64,000 nucleotides of DNA from Curtobacterium pusillum (GCF_007680845.1 NZ_VEIY01000010.1:1-64000), one strand, 5' to 3'; positions 1-9,460 are shown, numbered from the stretch's first letter. The notes: a model not told the origin generated them from the letters alone. Translations and numbers: made by a program.

Positions 1-171
1 TCTCTGCTGTGAGCACGCCGAACACACCCCGTGCGAGGGTGGAGAACCAGCTACCTGCGGCCGGTGAGCGCTCCGGGCGTTTGCCCTTGTGACACTCATT
101 CGGCACCCCTCCCGGAACGGTTTGGAATCTTTTCTGAGCCCGACAGCGCCGCCCTTTCGTACCGTGGGGGC

Positions 172-2643
172 ATGGCCCCCGCATCCTCCACGAGCACCGA
201 CCGGATCCGCGCGATCGACGCCTGGTGGCGCGCCGCGAACTACCTCACCGTCGGGCAGATCTACCTGCTCGACAACCCCCTCCTCGACCGCCCGATCAGC
301 CCCGACGACGTCAAGCCGCGGCTCCTCGGGCACTGGGGGACCTCGCCGGCGCTCAACCTCGTCTACGCGCACTGCAACGCCCTCATCGCGGAGACCGACC
401 GGCAGCTGCTGTACATCTGCGGTCCGGGACACGGCGGCCCGGCGATGAACGCGAACGCCTGGCTCGAGGGGACCTGGAGCGAGCTCTACCCCGCGATCAC
501 CCCGGACCCGGCCGGGCTGCAGGCGTTCTTCCGCCAGTTCTCCTTCCCCGGCGGCATCCCCTCGCACGCGGCGCCGGAGACGCCGGGCTCGATCAACGAG
601 GGCGGCGAGCTCGGCTACTCCCTCGCGCACGCGTACGGAGCGGCGCTCGACAACCCGGACCTCGTCGTGGCGTGTGTCGTGGGTGACGGCGAGGCCGAGA
701 CCGGACCGCTCGCCGGCTCGTGGCAGGCACACACCTTCCTCGACCCGGTGTCGGACGGTGCGGTCCTCCCGATCCTCAACCTCAACGGGTGGAAGATCGC
801 GAACCCCACGATCCTCGCCCGCATCCCCGACGAGGACCTGCACGCGTACTTCCGCGGCCTCGGGTACGAGCCGATCGTGGTCGACTCTGGCCGCGTCGGC
901 GACGACCCCTTCGCCGTCCACGCCCTCTTCGACGGGGCGCTCCGCCGTGCCCTCGCCACGATCGACGACATCCAGGCCGCCGCCCGCGCGCAGGCGCAGC
1001 GGGCCGCCGCCGGACAGCCCGCCGGTGCGGCCGACCTCCGTCCCCGGTGGCCGATGATCGTGCTCCGGACCCCGAAGGGCTGGACGGGCCCGAAGGAGGT
1101 CGACGGGGAACAGGTCGAGGGGACGTTCCGCGCGCACCAGGTCCCGCTGCCCGCGGTCCGGGAGAACGAGGAGCACCGCCGCCAACTCGAGGAGTGGATG
1201 CGCTCCTACCGTCCCGAGGAGCTCTTCGACGACGCCGGGCAGCCGATCGGCATCCTCACGACCATCCGACCGACGGGTGACCGCAGGATGAGCGCCACCC
1301 CGCACGCGAACGGTGGTCGGATCCGCACCGCGCTCGACCGGCCCGGGCTCGAGGAGTTCGGCGTCCCCGTCGGCGAGAGCGCCAGCGCCACCGGCACGCT
1401 CGGCCCCTGGCTCGCCGCGCTCATCGAGCGGAACCCGTCCTCGTTCCGACTGTTCGGCCCCGACGAGACCGTCTCGAACAAGCTCGACGCCGTCTTCGAC
1501 GTCACCAGCCGTGTGTGGCGGGCGCAGCGCGGCGTCGGCGACGAGCACCTCGGAGCGCACGGACGGGTGACCGAGGTGCTGTCCGAGCACCTCCTCGAGG
1601 GCATGCTCGAGGGCTACGTGCTCAGCGGGCGGCACGGCATCCTCAACACGTACGAGGCGTTCGCGCACATCATCGACTCGATGGTCGGCCAGTACGCGAA
1701 GTGGCTGGAGTCGGCGACGGACATCGACTGGCGCGCGCCCGTCTCGAACCTGTCGATCCTGTTGTCGTCGCACGTCTGGCGGCAGGACCACAACGGTTTC
1801 TCGCACCAGGACCCCGGCTTCCTCGACGTCGTCGCGTCGAAACAGCAGGACCTCGTCCGGATCAAGCTGCCGGCGGACGCGAACGCCCTGCTCGCCGTCG
1901 CAGCGCACGCCCTGGAGACGACCGACCGCATCGAGGTCATCGTCGCCGGCAAGCACCCGGAGCCGGTCTTCCTGTCGCTCCCCGACGCTATCGACCACGT
2001 CGCAGCGGGCATGGGGGTGTGGGACTGGGCCGGCACCGAGGACAACGTCGGACGTGTCGACGTCGTGCTCGCCTGCGCGGGGGACGTCCCCACCGTCGAG
2101 GCGGTCGCCGCCGCGGACATCATCCGCCAGCACGCCCCCGGGGTCGGCGTCCGGGTCGTGAACGTCGTCGACCTCCTCGCGCTCGGCGACCCGCGGAAGC
2201 ACGAGCACCCCGTCGCCGACGAGCGGTACGACGAGCTGTTCCTCCCCGGGACGCCCACCGTCTTCGCGTTCCACGGGTACCCCTCGCTCGTGCACCAGCT
2301 CACCTACCGGCGACACGGGCACGACGACCTGCACGTGCACGGGTTCCTCGAGCAGGGCACGACGACCACACCGTTCGACATGCTCATGCGCAACCAGATG
2401 GACCGGTACGCGCTCGCGCACGACGCGCTGACGCGGGTCGACGCCTCGGTGCACGCGGACCTGCTCGACCGGCTCTCCGCAGCGCGCGAGGCCGCGCGGA
2501 CGTTCGCCTGGACGCGCGGCGAGGACCACCCGTCGGTGAGCGACTGGCACTTCTCCGGGTGGCCCCAGGACGACGACACGTCCGAGGGCACGGGTGGCGA
2601 CCCCGGTGCGGGCGAGACCGAGGCGGCCGCGCCCGGCAACTGA
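172..2643 (+). CDS. xfp: Phosphoketolase (Xfp/Xpk)
   Basis: Thiamine-diphosphate enzyme that phosphorolytically cleaves xylulose 5-phosphate (and often fructose 6-phosphate) to acetyl phosphate plus glyceraldehyde 3-phosphate or erythrose 4-phosphate; cytosolic central carbon metabolism. At 823 residues it has the usual family length. The N-terminal domain carries GPGHGGPAMNANAWLEG and the TPP-binding GDGEAETGPLAGSW, followed by the XFP and C-terminal domains (HGFLEQGTTTTPFDM near the end). I chose ATG 172, which has a GTGGGGG ribosome site just upstream, because family homology begins a few residues later (RIRAIDAWWRAANYL); an in-frame GTG at 31 would add 47 unrelated residues. It is transcribed alone. 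A one-armed copy of the dispersed GGAGGCGCGG repeat follows the stop. Whether it prefers C5 or C6 sugar phosphate cannot be told from sequence alone. Confidence 0.96.
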   Translation: MAPASSTSTDRIRAIDAWWRAANYLTVGQIYLLDNPLLDRPISPDDVKPRLLGHWGTSPALNLVYAHCNALIAETDRQLLYICGPGHGGPAMNANAWLEGTWSELYPAITPDPAGLQAFFRQFSFPGGIPSHAAPETPGSINEGGELGYSLAHAYGAALDNPDLVVACVVGDGEAETGPLAGSWQAHTFLDPVSDGAVLPILNLNGWKIANPTILARIPDEDLHAYFRGLGYEPIVVDSGRVGDDPFAVHALFDGALRRALATIDDIQAAARAQAQRAAAGQPAGAADLRPRWPMIVLRTPKGWTGPKEVDGEQVEGTFRAHQVPLPAVRENEEHRRQLEEWMRSYRPEELFDDAGQPIGILTTIRPTGDRRMSATPHANGGRIRTALDRPGLEEFGVPVGESASATGTLGPWLAALIERNPSSFRLFGPDETVSNKLDAVFDVTSRVWRAQRGVGDEHLGAHGRVTEVLSEHLLEGMLEGYVLSGRHGILNTYEAFAHIIDSMVGQYAKWLESATDIDWRAPVSNLSILLSSHVWRQDHNGFSHQDPGFLDVVASKQQDLVRIKLPADANALLAVAAHALETTDRIEVIVAGKHPEPVFLSLPDAIDHVAAGMGVWDWAGTEDNVGRVDVVLACAGDVPTVEAVAAADIIRQHAPGVGVRVVNVVDLLALGDPRKHEHPVADERYDELFLPGTPTVFAFHGYPSLVHQLTYRRHGHDDLHVHGFLEQGTTTTPFDMLMRNQMDRYALAHDALTRVDASVHADLLDRLSAAREAARTFAWTRGEDHPSVSDWHFSGWPQDDDTSEGTGGDPGAGETEAAAPGN

Positions 2644-2742
2644 CCCCACGGTCGCTCCTCCACGGACGGGAGGCGCGGATCACCGTCCACAGGACCGGTC
2701 ACGCTCGCAGCGTGGCCGGTCCTCGTGCGTCACGGTGGGGTC

Positions 2743-3093
2743 ATGGACACGGGATGGACGAGCGCGGCGGTGTCGGGCTTCGGCGCGCTGGTGGCCGTGG
2801 CGAGCGTCGTCGTCACGGTGTCCGAGGGGCGTCGGGCGCGGCGGAACACAGAGTTCTTGGGGCACCGCGACCACTGGTGGCAGCGTTGGTCGTGGGTGGT
2901 CGAGCGGGCGCTGTCCGGCGACGAACGGCAGCGTGACGCGGCCGTCCTGATGGTGGAAGCGCTCATGACCCGAGCGTGGGCCACCGACGACGACAAGTGG
3001 GTCGAACGGTCACTCGACGACCACGAAACGACGGCCGCGCGCAGGCGCCGAGAACGAGAGGAAGGATCGGACGATGATCTCCGACGAAGATGA
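2743..3093 (+). CDS. Small single-pass membrane protein, unknown function
   Basis: A 116-residue protein I do not recognise. Residues about 5-25 form one hydrophobic segment followed by a positively charged SEGRRARR stretch, so the C-terminal part should be cytoplasmic. The rest is charged, with many Trp and Arg (HRDHWWQRWSWVVERAL) and a terminal run of Arg, Asp and Glu. The ATG at 2743 has GGTGGGG just upstream. It overlaps the next gene by 20 bases, so the two are probably co-transcribed and translationally linked. Confidence 0.65.
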   Translation: MDTGWTSAAVSGFGALVAVASVVVTVSEGRRARRNTEFLGHRDHWWQRWSWVVERALSGDERQRDAAVLMVEALMTRAWATDDDKWVERSLDDHETTAARRRREREEGSDDDLRRR

Positions 3094-3289
3094 CGTGAGC
3101 TTCAAGGCTCGACTCGATCGGATGGAACGCCGGACACCGAGCCTCTTGGCGCACCCGCACTACGGCCCGCTCGTGCGGGCGGCGGGCGACGTGGAACTGC
3201 TCGAGGAGATGCGGATCGAGTGGCGCGAGCGCGAGGAACGAGCACGGGCCCGCAAGCTCCGCTGGGAAGCCTCGATCTCCGAGGGCTGA
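3074..3289 (+). CDS. Small charged hypothetical protein
   Basis: A 71-residue soluble protein, rich in Glu and Arg, with a likely helical C-terminal half (EEMRIEWREREERARARKL). It starts inside the end of the preceding membrane-protein gene with AGAGGAAGGA upstream of the ATG, which suggests a two-gene unit. No family is recognised. Confidence 0.6.
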   Translation: MISDEDDVSFKARLDRMERRTPSLLAHPHYGPLVRAAGDVELLEEMRIEWREREERARARKLRWEASISEG

Positions 3290-3322
3290 GCGGCCGCCGC
3301 GAGCCGGTGCCACGCTGGACCG

Positions 3323-4015
3323 GTGAGCGAGCTCGTCATCCCGGCCCCGACCCTCCCGACCGTCCCGACCTCGACCGGTGGGCGCTTCCCCGTCCGCCGG
3401 GTGTTCTGCGTGGGACGGAACTACGCCGCACACGCCCGCGAGATGGGCCACGACCCGGACCGCGAGCCGCCGTTCTTCTTCACGAAGCCGGCCGATGCGG
3501 TCGTGGTCGACGGTGCCGGCGCCCCGTTCCCGACCATGACGGCCCGCCTCGAGCACGAGGTCGAGCTCGTCGTGGCGATCGGTGTCGGTGGGAGCGACAT
3601 CGCGGTCGCCGACGCCCTTGCGCACGTGTGGGGCTACGCGGTCGGGATCGACCTCACCCGGCGGGACCTGCAGGCCGAGGCGAAGCGGCTCGGTCGCCCC
3701 TGGGACCTGGCGAAGGGCTTCGACGCCTCGGCTCCGATCGGCGCGATCGTGCCAGCCGGGCCGGAGACGGGAACCGACCCGACCACGGGCAGGATCGAGC
3801 TCCGCGTGAACGGGGAACTCCGGCAGGCGGGAGACCTCGCCGACCAGATCTGGTCGGTGGCCGAGACGATCGCGGAACTGTCCCGCTTCGTCGAGCTCGC
3901 CCCGGGCGACCTGCTCATGACGGGGACACCGGACGGCGTCGGGCCCCTCGACCGCGGCGACGTCCTGGTCGGCGCGATCGACGGGGTGGGTTCGGTGACG
4001 ACCACGATCGTCTGA
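3323..4015 (+). CDS. Fumarylacetoacetate hydrolase (FAH) family protein
   Basis: A 230-residue member of the FAH superfamily, which hydrolyses or decarboxylates 2-keto acids with a divalent metal (fumarylpyruvate hydrolase, acylpyruvase and oxaloacetate decarboxylase types). It has the family signatures VFCVGRNYAAHAREMG near residue 30, PFFFTKPADA near 50, the metal-binding RLEHEVELVVAIG near 75 and LLMTGTPDGVGPL near the C terminus. The length fits the short single-domain FAH proteins such as YcgM or FAHD1. GTG at 3323 is the most likely start. It stands alone between unrelated genes, so the physiological substrate is not indicated. Confidence 0.9.
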   Translation: MSELVIPAPTLPTVPTSTGGRFPVRRVFCVGRNYAAHAREMGHDPDREPPFFFTKPADAVVVDGAGAPFPTMTARLEHEVELVVAIGVGGSDIAVADALAHVWGYAVGIDLTRRDLQAEAKRLGRPWDLAKGFDASAPIGAIVPAGPETGTDPTTGRIELRVNGELRQAGDLADQIWSVAETIAELSRFVELAPGDLLMTGTPDGVGPLDRGDVLVGAIDGVGSVTTTIV

Positions 4016-4165
4016 CCGTTTCGCGCGGATGACGGCGGACTGGGAACGCTCGCAGGCTGGGCGAGTAGCAATGTCTCGACGCCGGCGGGGGCCCGTGGCG
4101 TCCAACGAACGGGACACGCGGTCGCGCGGGGCGAGCGGACGTGTCCGGACACCGGAGGTGACGCC

Positions 4166-5128
4166 GTGCAGGAGCACGACCTGCTCGCGACGTCCTGGAC
4201 GTGGGCCGGCACCGAACCCGTCACCGAGCGGATCCGTGCCGTCGGGGACGCCGGGTTCGCCGGACTCTCCCTCTCCCTCGGTGATCTGCACGAGGTCCGG
4301 GCCACCATCGGGTTCGCCGCGCTCCGCCGCGTGCTCGACGCGGCCGGCATCGTCTGGGTCCAGCTCGGTCCGCTCGAACTGTGGTGGTCGAGTGAGGACC
4401 GCACCGCGGACCAGGACGCCGATCGCGGAGTCCTGCTCGAGGCGGCAGCGACCCTGAGCGCCTGGCAGGTGGTCGTGCACGCGGACACCACGCTCCCAGG
4501 CACCTCGCCCGCGGCGATGATGGACGACTGGGTCGATCTCGCCGGGCAGGCCGCGAAGGTGGGCGCGCAACTGGTCCTCGAGCCCGAGCCGTGGTCGAAC
4601 CTGCCGACCGTCGAGCGGGCCTCCCGCTTCGTCACGGCCGCGGGACACCCGAACGGCGGACTCCTCGTCGACGCGATGCACGCGCTCCGTGGCGGGTCCA
4701 CGCTCGCGTCCATCCGAGCCGGCGTCGCCCCGGTCGCGCTCGCTGCGGTCGAACTGAGCGACGGGCTGCTGCACACACCCGCCGGGATGACACTGGCCGA
4801 GGAGTCCCGCGAAGCCCGGCACCTGCCCGGTGCCGGTGCGTGGGACCTCCCGGGGTTCGTCCGGACCGTGCGGGACCTCGGCTTCGACGAGCCGTGGGGC
4901 GTCGAGGTCCGGACCGCTGCGCACCGTGCGATGCCGATCGGGGACGCCCTCCGCACGGCCGCGGCGGCGACCAGGGCCGTGCTCGATGCTGCCGACGCGT
5001 TCGGCGCGCCCGCAGCACCAGCGATGCCGACGACTCCCGCCCCGACCTCCGCGGTCGACTTCGAGCCGCCGACTGCCCCGGCGCGGAACGAGCGGCGACG
5101 TGACGCCGACACAGGAACGCCCGCGTAG
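4166..5128 (+). CDS. Sugar phosphate isomerase/epimerase family TIM barrel
   Basis: A 320-residue protein of the xylose-isomerase-like AP-endonuclease 2 fold, which includes sugar isomerases, epimerases and inosose dehydratases. The segments RIRAVGDAGFAGLSLSLGDL, LVLEPEPWSNLPTVERA, GGLLVDAMHALRGG and PWGVEVRTAAHRAMP have the spacing of barrel strands carrying acidic and His metal ligands. The last 50 residues are a low-complexity Ala/Pro tail not needed for the fold. The start is GTG 4166. No transporter or kinase lies beside it, so only the family is named, not the substrate. Confidence 0.8.
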   Translation: MQEHDLLATSWTWAGTEPVTERIRAVGDAGFAGLSLSLGDLHEVRATIGFAALRRVLDAAGIVWVQLGPLELWWSSEDRTADQDADRGVLLEAAATLSAWQVVVHADTTLPGTSPAAMMDDWVDLAGQAAKVGAQLVLEPEPWSNLPTVERASRFVTAAGHPNGGLLVDAMHALRGGSTLASIRAGVAPVALAAVELSDGLLHTPAGMTLAEESREARHLPGAGAWDLPGFVRTVRDLGFDEPWGVEVRTAAHRAMPIGDALRTAAAATRAVLDAADAFGAPAAPAMPTTPAPTSAVDFEPPTAPARNERRRDADTGTPA

Positions 5129-5138
5129 CGTCGCAGGC

Positions 5139-5315
5139 ATGACCGACCAGGCAGCACACGACGACGACCTCCTCCGGCGCTCGCAGGAGTCCATCGACGA
5201 GGCGAAGGCCGCCGCGGCCGACGTCACCGAGCCCGAGGAGGACGAGCTGATCGCCGAGGACCTCCCCGTCGCCGACGACTCCGCTCCGGCGGACGGTCCC
5301 GCTCCCGCGCCGTGA
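5139..5315 (+). CDS. Small acidic protein, unknown function
   Basis: A 58-residue, very acidic, probably disordered protein (EPEEDELIAEDLPVADDSAP) with no Cys and no membrane segment. Start ATG 5139 lies 10 bases after the preceding stop codon, so it probably shares the upstream transcript. Codon use is typical of the neighbours. Function unknown. Confidence 0.45.
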   Translation: MTDQAAHDDDLLRRSQESIDEAKAAAADVTEPEEDELIAEDLPVADDSAPADGPAPAP

Positions 5316-5320
5316 CCTCA

Positions 5321-5340
5321 CCTGACCTGACCTGACCTGA
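5321..5340. repeat. Tandem CCTGA x4 directly after a stop codon
   Basis: Four perfect tandem copies of CCTGA, flanked by degenerate units (CCTCA before, CCCCT after). They lie just after the small acidic gene. No function is evident; it could be a simple slippage repeat. Confidence 0.6.
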
Positions 5341-5760
5341 CCCCTGCCGACCCGCACCGTCACGACCGAGGGCAGCCGGCCGATCTGCGCGGTCTCGGTC
5401 TCCAGCACCGCGTCGCGGACACGTGCGCCGCGGATGCGCACGCGCACGTGCGCGCTCGCAAACGCGCTCACCGCACCGCGCCGCGCCGCACCGACGGAAG
5501 AGCACACCGCGCGCAGCCGTGTCCCCGCCGGCGCTGATCAGCGCCGCGGGAAGAAGCTCTCCGGTCCGCGCGTGACGATCCGGCTCCTGGACTCGTCTCC
5601 CATGTGGAGCCACCGGGTGTGCTCAGCACGCCCGGTCCGTGACGCGCCGTGGCCGGTCATCCCTGAACGTCCGGTCACGGCGCTCCGACGGCGGCCCGTG
5701 CGTTCCCTGATCCGGCGCACGGGTCGCCTTCCCCGAGCAGCGCTGTGCCCGGGGAGGACG
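5341..5760. other. 420 bases without a supportable gene
   Basis: No frame here has both a plausible start and family resemblance. A minus-strand stretch around 5350-5470 reads like protein (HVRVRIRGARVRDAVLE) but lacks a convincing start and runs into the antisense of neighbouring genes, so it may be a decayed gene. No repeat copy or operator was seen. Confidence 0.4.
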
Positions 5761-5916
5761 TCACTCGTCGACCTCGTCCCCCAGGAAGTCGGCGTACGTC
5801 GCTTCCGTCCCCGCCACCGGACGCACGGGCTCCTCGGGATCCCTCGCCGGTCGGTCCCCTCCGACCGTGCCCCGTTCCGCCGCTGTGAACGGGGGCAGGT
5901 ACTTGCTCGCGCTCAT
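5761..5916 (-). CDS. Very small hypothetical protein (51 aa)
   Basis: An open frame of 51 residues beginning MSASKYLPPFTAAERGTVGG and ending ADFLGDEVDE. It has a good ribosome site (AGAGGGGA, 6 bases before the ATG), almost exclusively G or C in third positions, and no membrane segment. The C-terminal third is acidic. It sits alone in an otherwise gene-poor stretch downstream of ligD. No function is recognised. Confidence 0.5.
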   Translation of the reverse strand: MSASKYLPPFTAAERGTVGGDRPARDPEEPVRPVAGTEATYADFLGDEVDE

Positions 5917-5982
5917 GCTCGTCCCCTCTCGTCCCGGCGAAGGTAACAGCCCGCGGACGATCGACGGCGGTCACGGCGGAAA

Positions 5983-6013
5983 CGTCCCCCGCGCACGAGC
6001 GGAACGGGGGACG
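5983..6013 (-). terminator. Hairpin 3' of ligD
   Basis: An 8-bp GC-only inverted repeat (CGTCCCCC / GGGGGACG, 15-base loop) lies 38 bases past the ligD stop codon on the same strand. There is no T run, as is common for actinobacterial terminators. Confidence 0.4.
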
Positions 6014-6050
6014 GAAGTTCGCCGCGGGCGGACCCGATGCGGATGCATGC

Positions 6051-8573
6051 TCAGGTTTCCCGGGTGACGTCGTCGGGGTCCTTGTCGACCCGCCAGCCCC
6101 GCCACGACGGCTGTCGAAGCCGTCCGTCCGACGTCCACTCGGCGAACTCCACCTCGCCGACGCGCTTCGGGGAGACCCAGTGCGCGTCGCGGGCGTCCGG
6201 CCGGGGCACGTCCACGAACGGCGAGGTCTTCCGTTCGAGCGCGCCGAGCACCGCCTGGATCTCGTCGAGGTCGCGGTCCCGGAACCCCGTGCCCACCTTG
6301 CCGACGTACTCGAGGCCGTCCGGCCCCGGCACCCCGAGCAGGAGCGACCCGATCCCGCCGGCTCGACGCCCGCTCCCCGGCTTCCACCCGCCGACGACGA
6401 CCTCCTGCGTGGCGTGGTGCTTGAGCTTCAGCCAGGCCTCGGAGCGCCGACCCTCGGCGTACTTCGAGGAGCGCTTCTTCGCCACGACCCCCTCGAGCCC
6501 CCGCTCGGCGGACTCGGACATGGCGCTGGCGAGGTCCCCGTCGTGGGCCGGTGGGACGTCGATCGCGCCGCCAGGGTCGACGACGGTCGCGAGCGCCTGC
6601 CGTCGGGCTTCGTACCCGAGGCGCGTGAGTTCGTGGCCGTCCGCCTCGAGCACGTCGAACAGCAGGAACCGGACCGGCGTCGCCTCCCGTGCGGCGTCGA
6701 CCTCGCGCTTCCGGGTGAGCCCCATCCGGTTCTGCAGGAGCTGGAACGACGGCCGTCCACGATCGTCGAGCGCCACGATCTCGCCGTCGAACACCCCGTC
6801 GACGCCCGCGCGCTCGCCGAGTTCCTGCAGCTCCGGGTACTGGTCGGTCAGGTCGTTGTCGTTCCGGCTGCGGAGCGTCACCGTCCCACCCCGGACGGTC
6901 GCGAGCGCGCGGATGCCGTCCCACTTCATCTCGAACGCCCAGTCCGCCGGGTCGAGCGTCGGCTCCCCCTTCGCGAGCGAGGCCTGCATGGTCCGCCGGT
7001 CCGACGGGGCGGTCTCCGCCGTGGCGGTCCCGGCGATCCGGCGAGCGCCGTCCCCCGGTGCGGCACCCGGACGGGAGGCGCGGCTCGTCCCCGCCGCGTC
7101 GCCGCCGTCCGCCAGGCGGTCTGGTTGGTCCTTGGTGCGGTGGATGAGCCAGTTCTTCTCGTCGCCGTCCCGACCGCGACCGCGCCCCCGGGTGTGCAGG
7201 AGCGCCAGGCGTCGGGTGCCGCCGGTGCGACCGTGCAGCGTGACGATGACCTCCTCGCCCTCGCGCCACTTCTCGACGTCGATGGTGCCGTCGTCCCAGA
7301 TCGTGACCGTGCCGCCGCCGTACTCGTCCTTCGGGATCGTCCCCTCGAACGCGCCGTACTCGAGCGGGTGGTCCTCGGTCTGCACGGCGAGGTGGTTCTT
7401 GCCCGGGTCGGTCGGTTCCCCCTTCGGCAGGGCCCAGCTGACGAGGACGCCGTCGTGCTCGAGCCGGAAGTCGTAGTGGTCCCTGGTGGCGTGGTGTTCC
7501 TGGATCACGAACGTCGGGATGCCGTCCTTCCGGACCGTCGGTGCGTCCTCCGGCACTGGCTCCGGGGTCTTCGACGCGTCACGCTTGGCGCGGTAGGCGG
7601 CGAGTCGGTCTCGGCCGGGTTGTTCCGCGGCGTTGGCCTGCTGGGTCCGGTCGCTGTCCCAGTGACCGTGGTCGTCGCGTCCGACGGCCAACGAGGCGGA
7701 CGCGACCGGGTGCAGGAAGTCGCCCCGCGCCTCCAGTCTCTCGAGCACCTCGTCCATCGTGAGCTGCGCGAGCCCGCGCTCGCCGAGCTCGTCCCAGGTC
7801 CGCGGCGCGGCGACGGTGGGCCGGTCCCGTCCACGCAGGGAGTACGGCGCGATGGTCGTCTTGTTGCCGTTGTTCTGCGACCAGTCGACGAAGACCTTCC
7901 CCTTCCGTTCCGCACGGCTCATCGACGAGAGCACGAGGTCGGGCAGGTCCTGCTCGAGTGCCTTCGCGAGTTCGTGGGCGACGTCGGAGACGTTCGCGGT
8001 GGTGGCCCGCCCGTCGAGCGCTGCGTACAGGTGGATGCCCTTCGACCCGGACGTCACGGGGTACGGGTCGAGGCCCATGCCGTGCAGGAGCTCCCGGGCG
8101 GCGAACGCGACCTCCACGCACTCGGCCAGGCCGACCCCCTCGCCGGGGTCGAGGTCGAGGACCAGCCGGTCGGGGTTCTGCTGCCCGCCGCGGGGACCGA
8201 ACCGCCACTGCGGCACGTGCAGCTCCAGCGCGGCCTGCTGCGCCATCCACACGAGCGTCGGCAGGTCGTCGACGATCGGGTACTCGTTGTCGTGCTCGGA
8301 GTGGTGGATGGTGTGGTGCCGGACCCAGTCGGGCGCGGAGTCCGGCAGGTTCTTCTCGAAGAAGACCTTGCCGTCGACGCCGTTCGCCCAGCGCTTCCTG
8401 GTCACCGGACGGTCCTTCACGTGCGGGATCATCCACGGCGCCACCCGCTCGTAGTACTCGATCACCCGTCCCTTGGTGGTGCCGGTCTCCGGGTAGAGCA
8501 CCTTGTCGGTGTTCGTCAGCGCGATGCGGCGGTCGCCGACGAGGACGACCGTCTTCCGCGCCGACGGGCTCAC
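6051..8573 (-). CDS. ligD: Multifunctional NHEJ DNA ligase LigD (POL-PE-LIG)
   Basis: ATP-dependent repair ligase that processes and seals double-strand breaks with Ku. The 840-residue product has the mycobacterial domain order. First comes a primase-like polymerase (about 1-300) with catalytic D140 and D142 in LVLDLDPGEG. Next is a 3'-phosphoesterase (about 350-470, HHATRDHYDFRLEHDG). Last is an ATP-dependent ligase (about 520-835) whose nucleophile is K550 in EMKWDGIRA. A disordered Arg/Ala linker joins the last two. I chose the GTG at 8573 because it overlaps the SDR stop by four bases (GTGA) and polymerase homology starts within 15 residues; a longer frame to 8759 lies over the SDR gene. 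It is the last gene of a unit diverging from ku, so both NHEJ partners are present. Confidence 0.95.
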   Translation of the reverse strand: MSPSARKTVVLVGDRRIALTNTDKVLYPETGTTKGRVIEYYERVAPWMIPHVKDRPVTRKRWANGVDGKVFFEKNLPDSAPDWVRHHTIHHSEHDNEYPIVDDLPTLVWMAQQAALELHVPQWRFGPRGGQQNPDRLVLDLDPGEGVGLAECVEVAFAARELLHGMGLDPYPVTSGSKGIHLYAALDGRATTANVSDVAHELAKALEQDLPDLVLSSMSRAERKGKVFVDWSQNNGNKTTIAPYSLRGRDRPTVAAPRTWDELGERGLAQLTMDEVLERLEARGDFLHPVASASLAVGRDDHGHWDSDRTQQANAAEQPGRDRLAAYRAKRDASKTPEPVPEDAPTVRKDGIPTFVIQEHHATRDHYDFRLEHDGVLVSWALPKGEPTDPGKNHLAVQTEDHPLEYGAFEGTIPKDEYGGGTVTIWDDGTIDVEKWREGEEVIVTLHGRTGGTRRLALLHTRGRGRGRDGDEKNWLIHRTKDQPDRLADGGDAAGTSRASRPGAAPGDGARRIAGTATAETAPSDRRTMQASLAKGEPTLDPADWAFEMKWDGIRALATVRGGTVTLRSRNDNDLTDQYPELQELGERAGVDGVFDGEIVALDDRGRPSFQLLQNRMGLTRKREVDAAREATPVRFLLFDVLEADGHELTRLGYEARRQALATVVDPGGAIDVPPAHDGDLASAMSESAERGLEGVVAKKRSSKYAEGRRSEAWLKLKHHATQEVVVGGWKPGSGRRAGGIGSLLLGVPGPDGLEYVGKVGTGFRDRDLDEIQAVLGALERKTSPFVDVPRPDARDAHWVSPKRVGEVEFAEWTSDGRLRQPSWRGWRVDKDPDDVTRET

Positions 8574-9460
8574 AGGGCCACCCCGGTCGCTCCCGCCACG
8601 GTGAGGGTGGTGCCCGACGTGTACGACGACTCCGGACCGGCGAGGTAGACGTACGCACTCCCGAGCTCCACCGGCTGCGCGGGGCGCCCGAAGGGTGTGT
8701 CCTGCCCGTAGGCCGCGATCTCGTCTCCCGGGTAGCTGATCGGCTGCAGTGGCGTCCACACCGGTCCGGGGACGACCGTGTTCGCGCGGATGCCCTTCGC
8801 TGCGAGCTGCCGGGCCAGACCGTTCGTGTACGTGATGATCGCGGCCTTGGTGGCGGCGTAGTCGATCATCCGGTCCTGCGGCTGGTACGCCGAGACCGAG
8901 CTCGTCGTCACGATCGCGCTGCCCGGGGCCATGTGCGGCACCGCGGCCCGGACGAGCCAGAACAGCGAGTAGAGGTTGACCTTCATCGTCCGGTCGAAGT
9001 CCTCGGTGCTCTGCTCGGTGACGTCCGCGTGCACCTGCTGGTGGCCCGCGACGAGCACGAGCGCGTCGAGGCCGCCGAGCTCGCTCACGGCGTCGCGGAC
9101 CAGCACCTCGCAGAACGCCTCGTCGGTGAGGTCACCGGGCAGCAGGACGGCCTTCCGCCCGAGGTCGCCGACGACGTCCCGGACCGCCTCGAGGTCGTCG
9201 CGCTCCTCCGGCAGGGCGTTCAGCGCGACGTCCGCGCCCTCCTTCGCCATCGCGATCGCCGCCGCCCGACCGATGCCGGAGTCGGCGCCCGTGACGAGGA
9301 CCCGGTAGCCGGGCATCCGGCCGGTCCCGAGGTAGCTCGTCTCGCCGTGGTCCGGTTGCGGGTCCATCGCGCTCGCCAGCCCGGATCCCTGCTGGGTCTG
9401 TGCGGGGAACGGCGGGCGGGGGAACTGGTCGCGGGGATCCTGCTTGTCGAGCTGGCTCAT
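8570..9460 (-). CDS. SDR oxidoreductase, general-stress type
   Basis: A 296-residue NAD(P)-dependent short-chain dehydrogenase of the group with a 45-residue N-terminal extension related to Bacillus general stress protein 39/YdaD. The nucleotide site is TGADSGIG (57-64), the active site YAATKAA with upstream Ser in TTSSVSAYQPQDR, and a proline-rich lead (RPPFPAQTQQGSG) typical of the group. Substrate unknown. It is coupled to ligD by a GTGA overlap and preceded by a membrane protein, so it travels with NHEJ genes. A paralogue with the same architecture lies at 58174-59085. Confidence 0.9.
   Translation of the reverse strand: MSQLDKQDPRDQFPRPPFPAQTQQGSGLASAMDPQPDHGETSYLGTGRMPGYRVLVTGADSGIGRAAAIAMAKEGADVALNALPEERDDLEAVRDVVGDLGRKAVLLPGDLTDEAFCEVLVRDAVSELGGLDALVLVAGHQQVHADVTEQSTEDFDRTMKVNLYSLFWLVRAAVPHMAPGSAIVTTSSVSAYQPQDRMIDYAATKAAIITYTNGLARQLAAKGIRANTVVPGPVWTPLQPISYPGDEIAAYGQDTPFGRPAQPVELGSAYVYLAGPESSYTSGTTLTVAGATGVAL

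Noticed and set aside
1..171. Possible protein-coding extension upstream of the phosphoketolase start
   Set aside because: The in-frame GTG at 31 would add 47 residues with no homology; a ribosome site precedes ATG 172 and the region has low coding character, so it is more likely promoter and leader.
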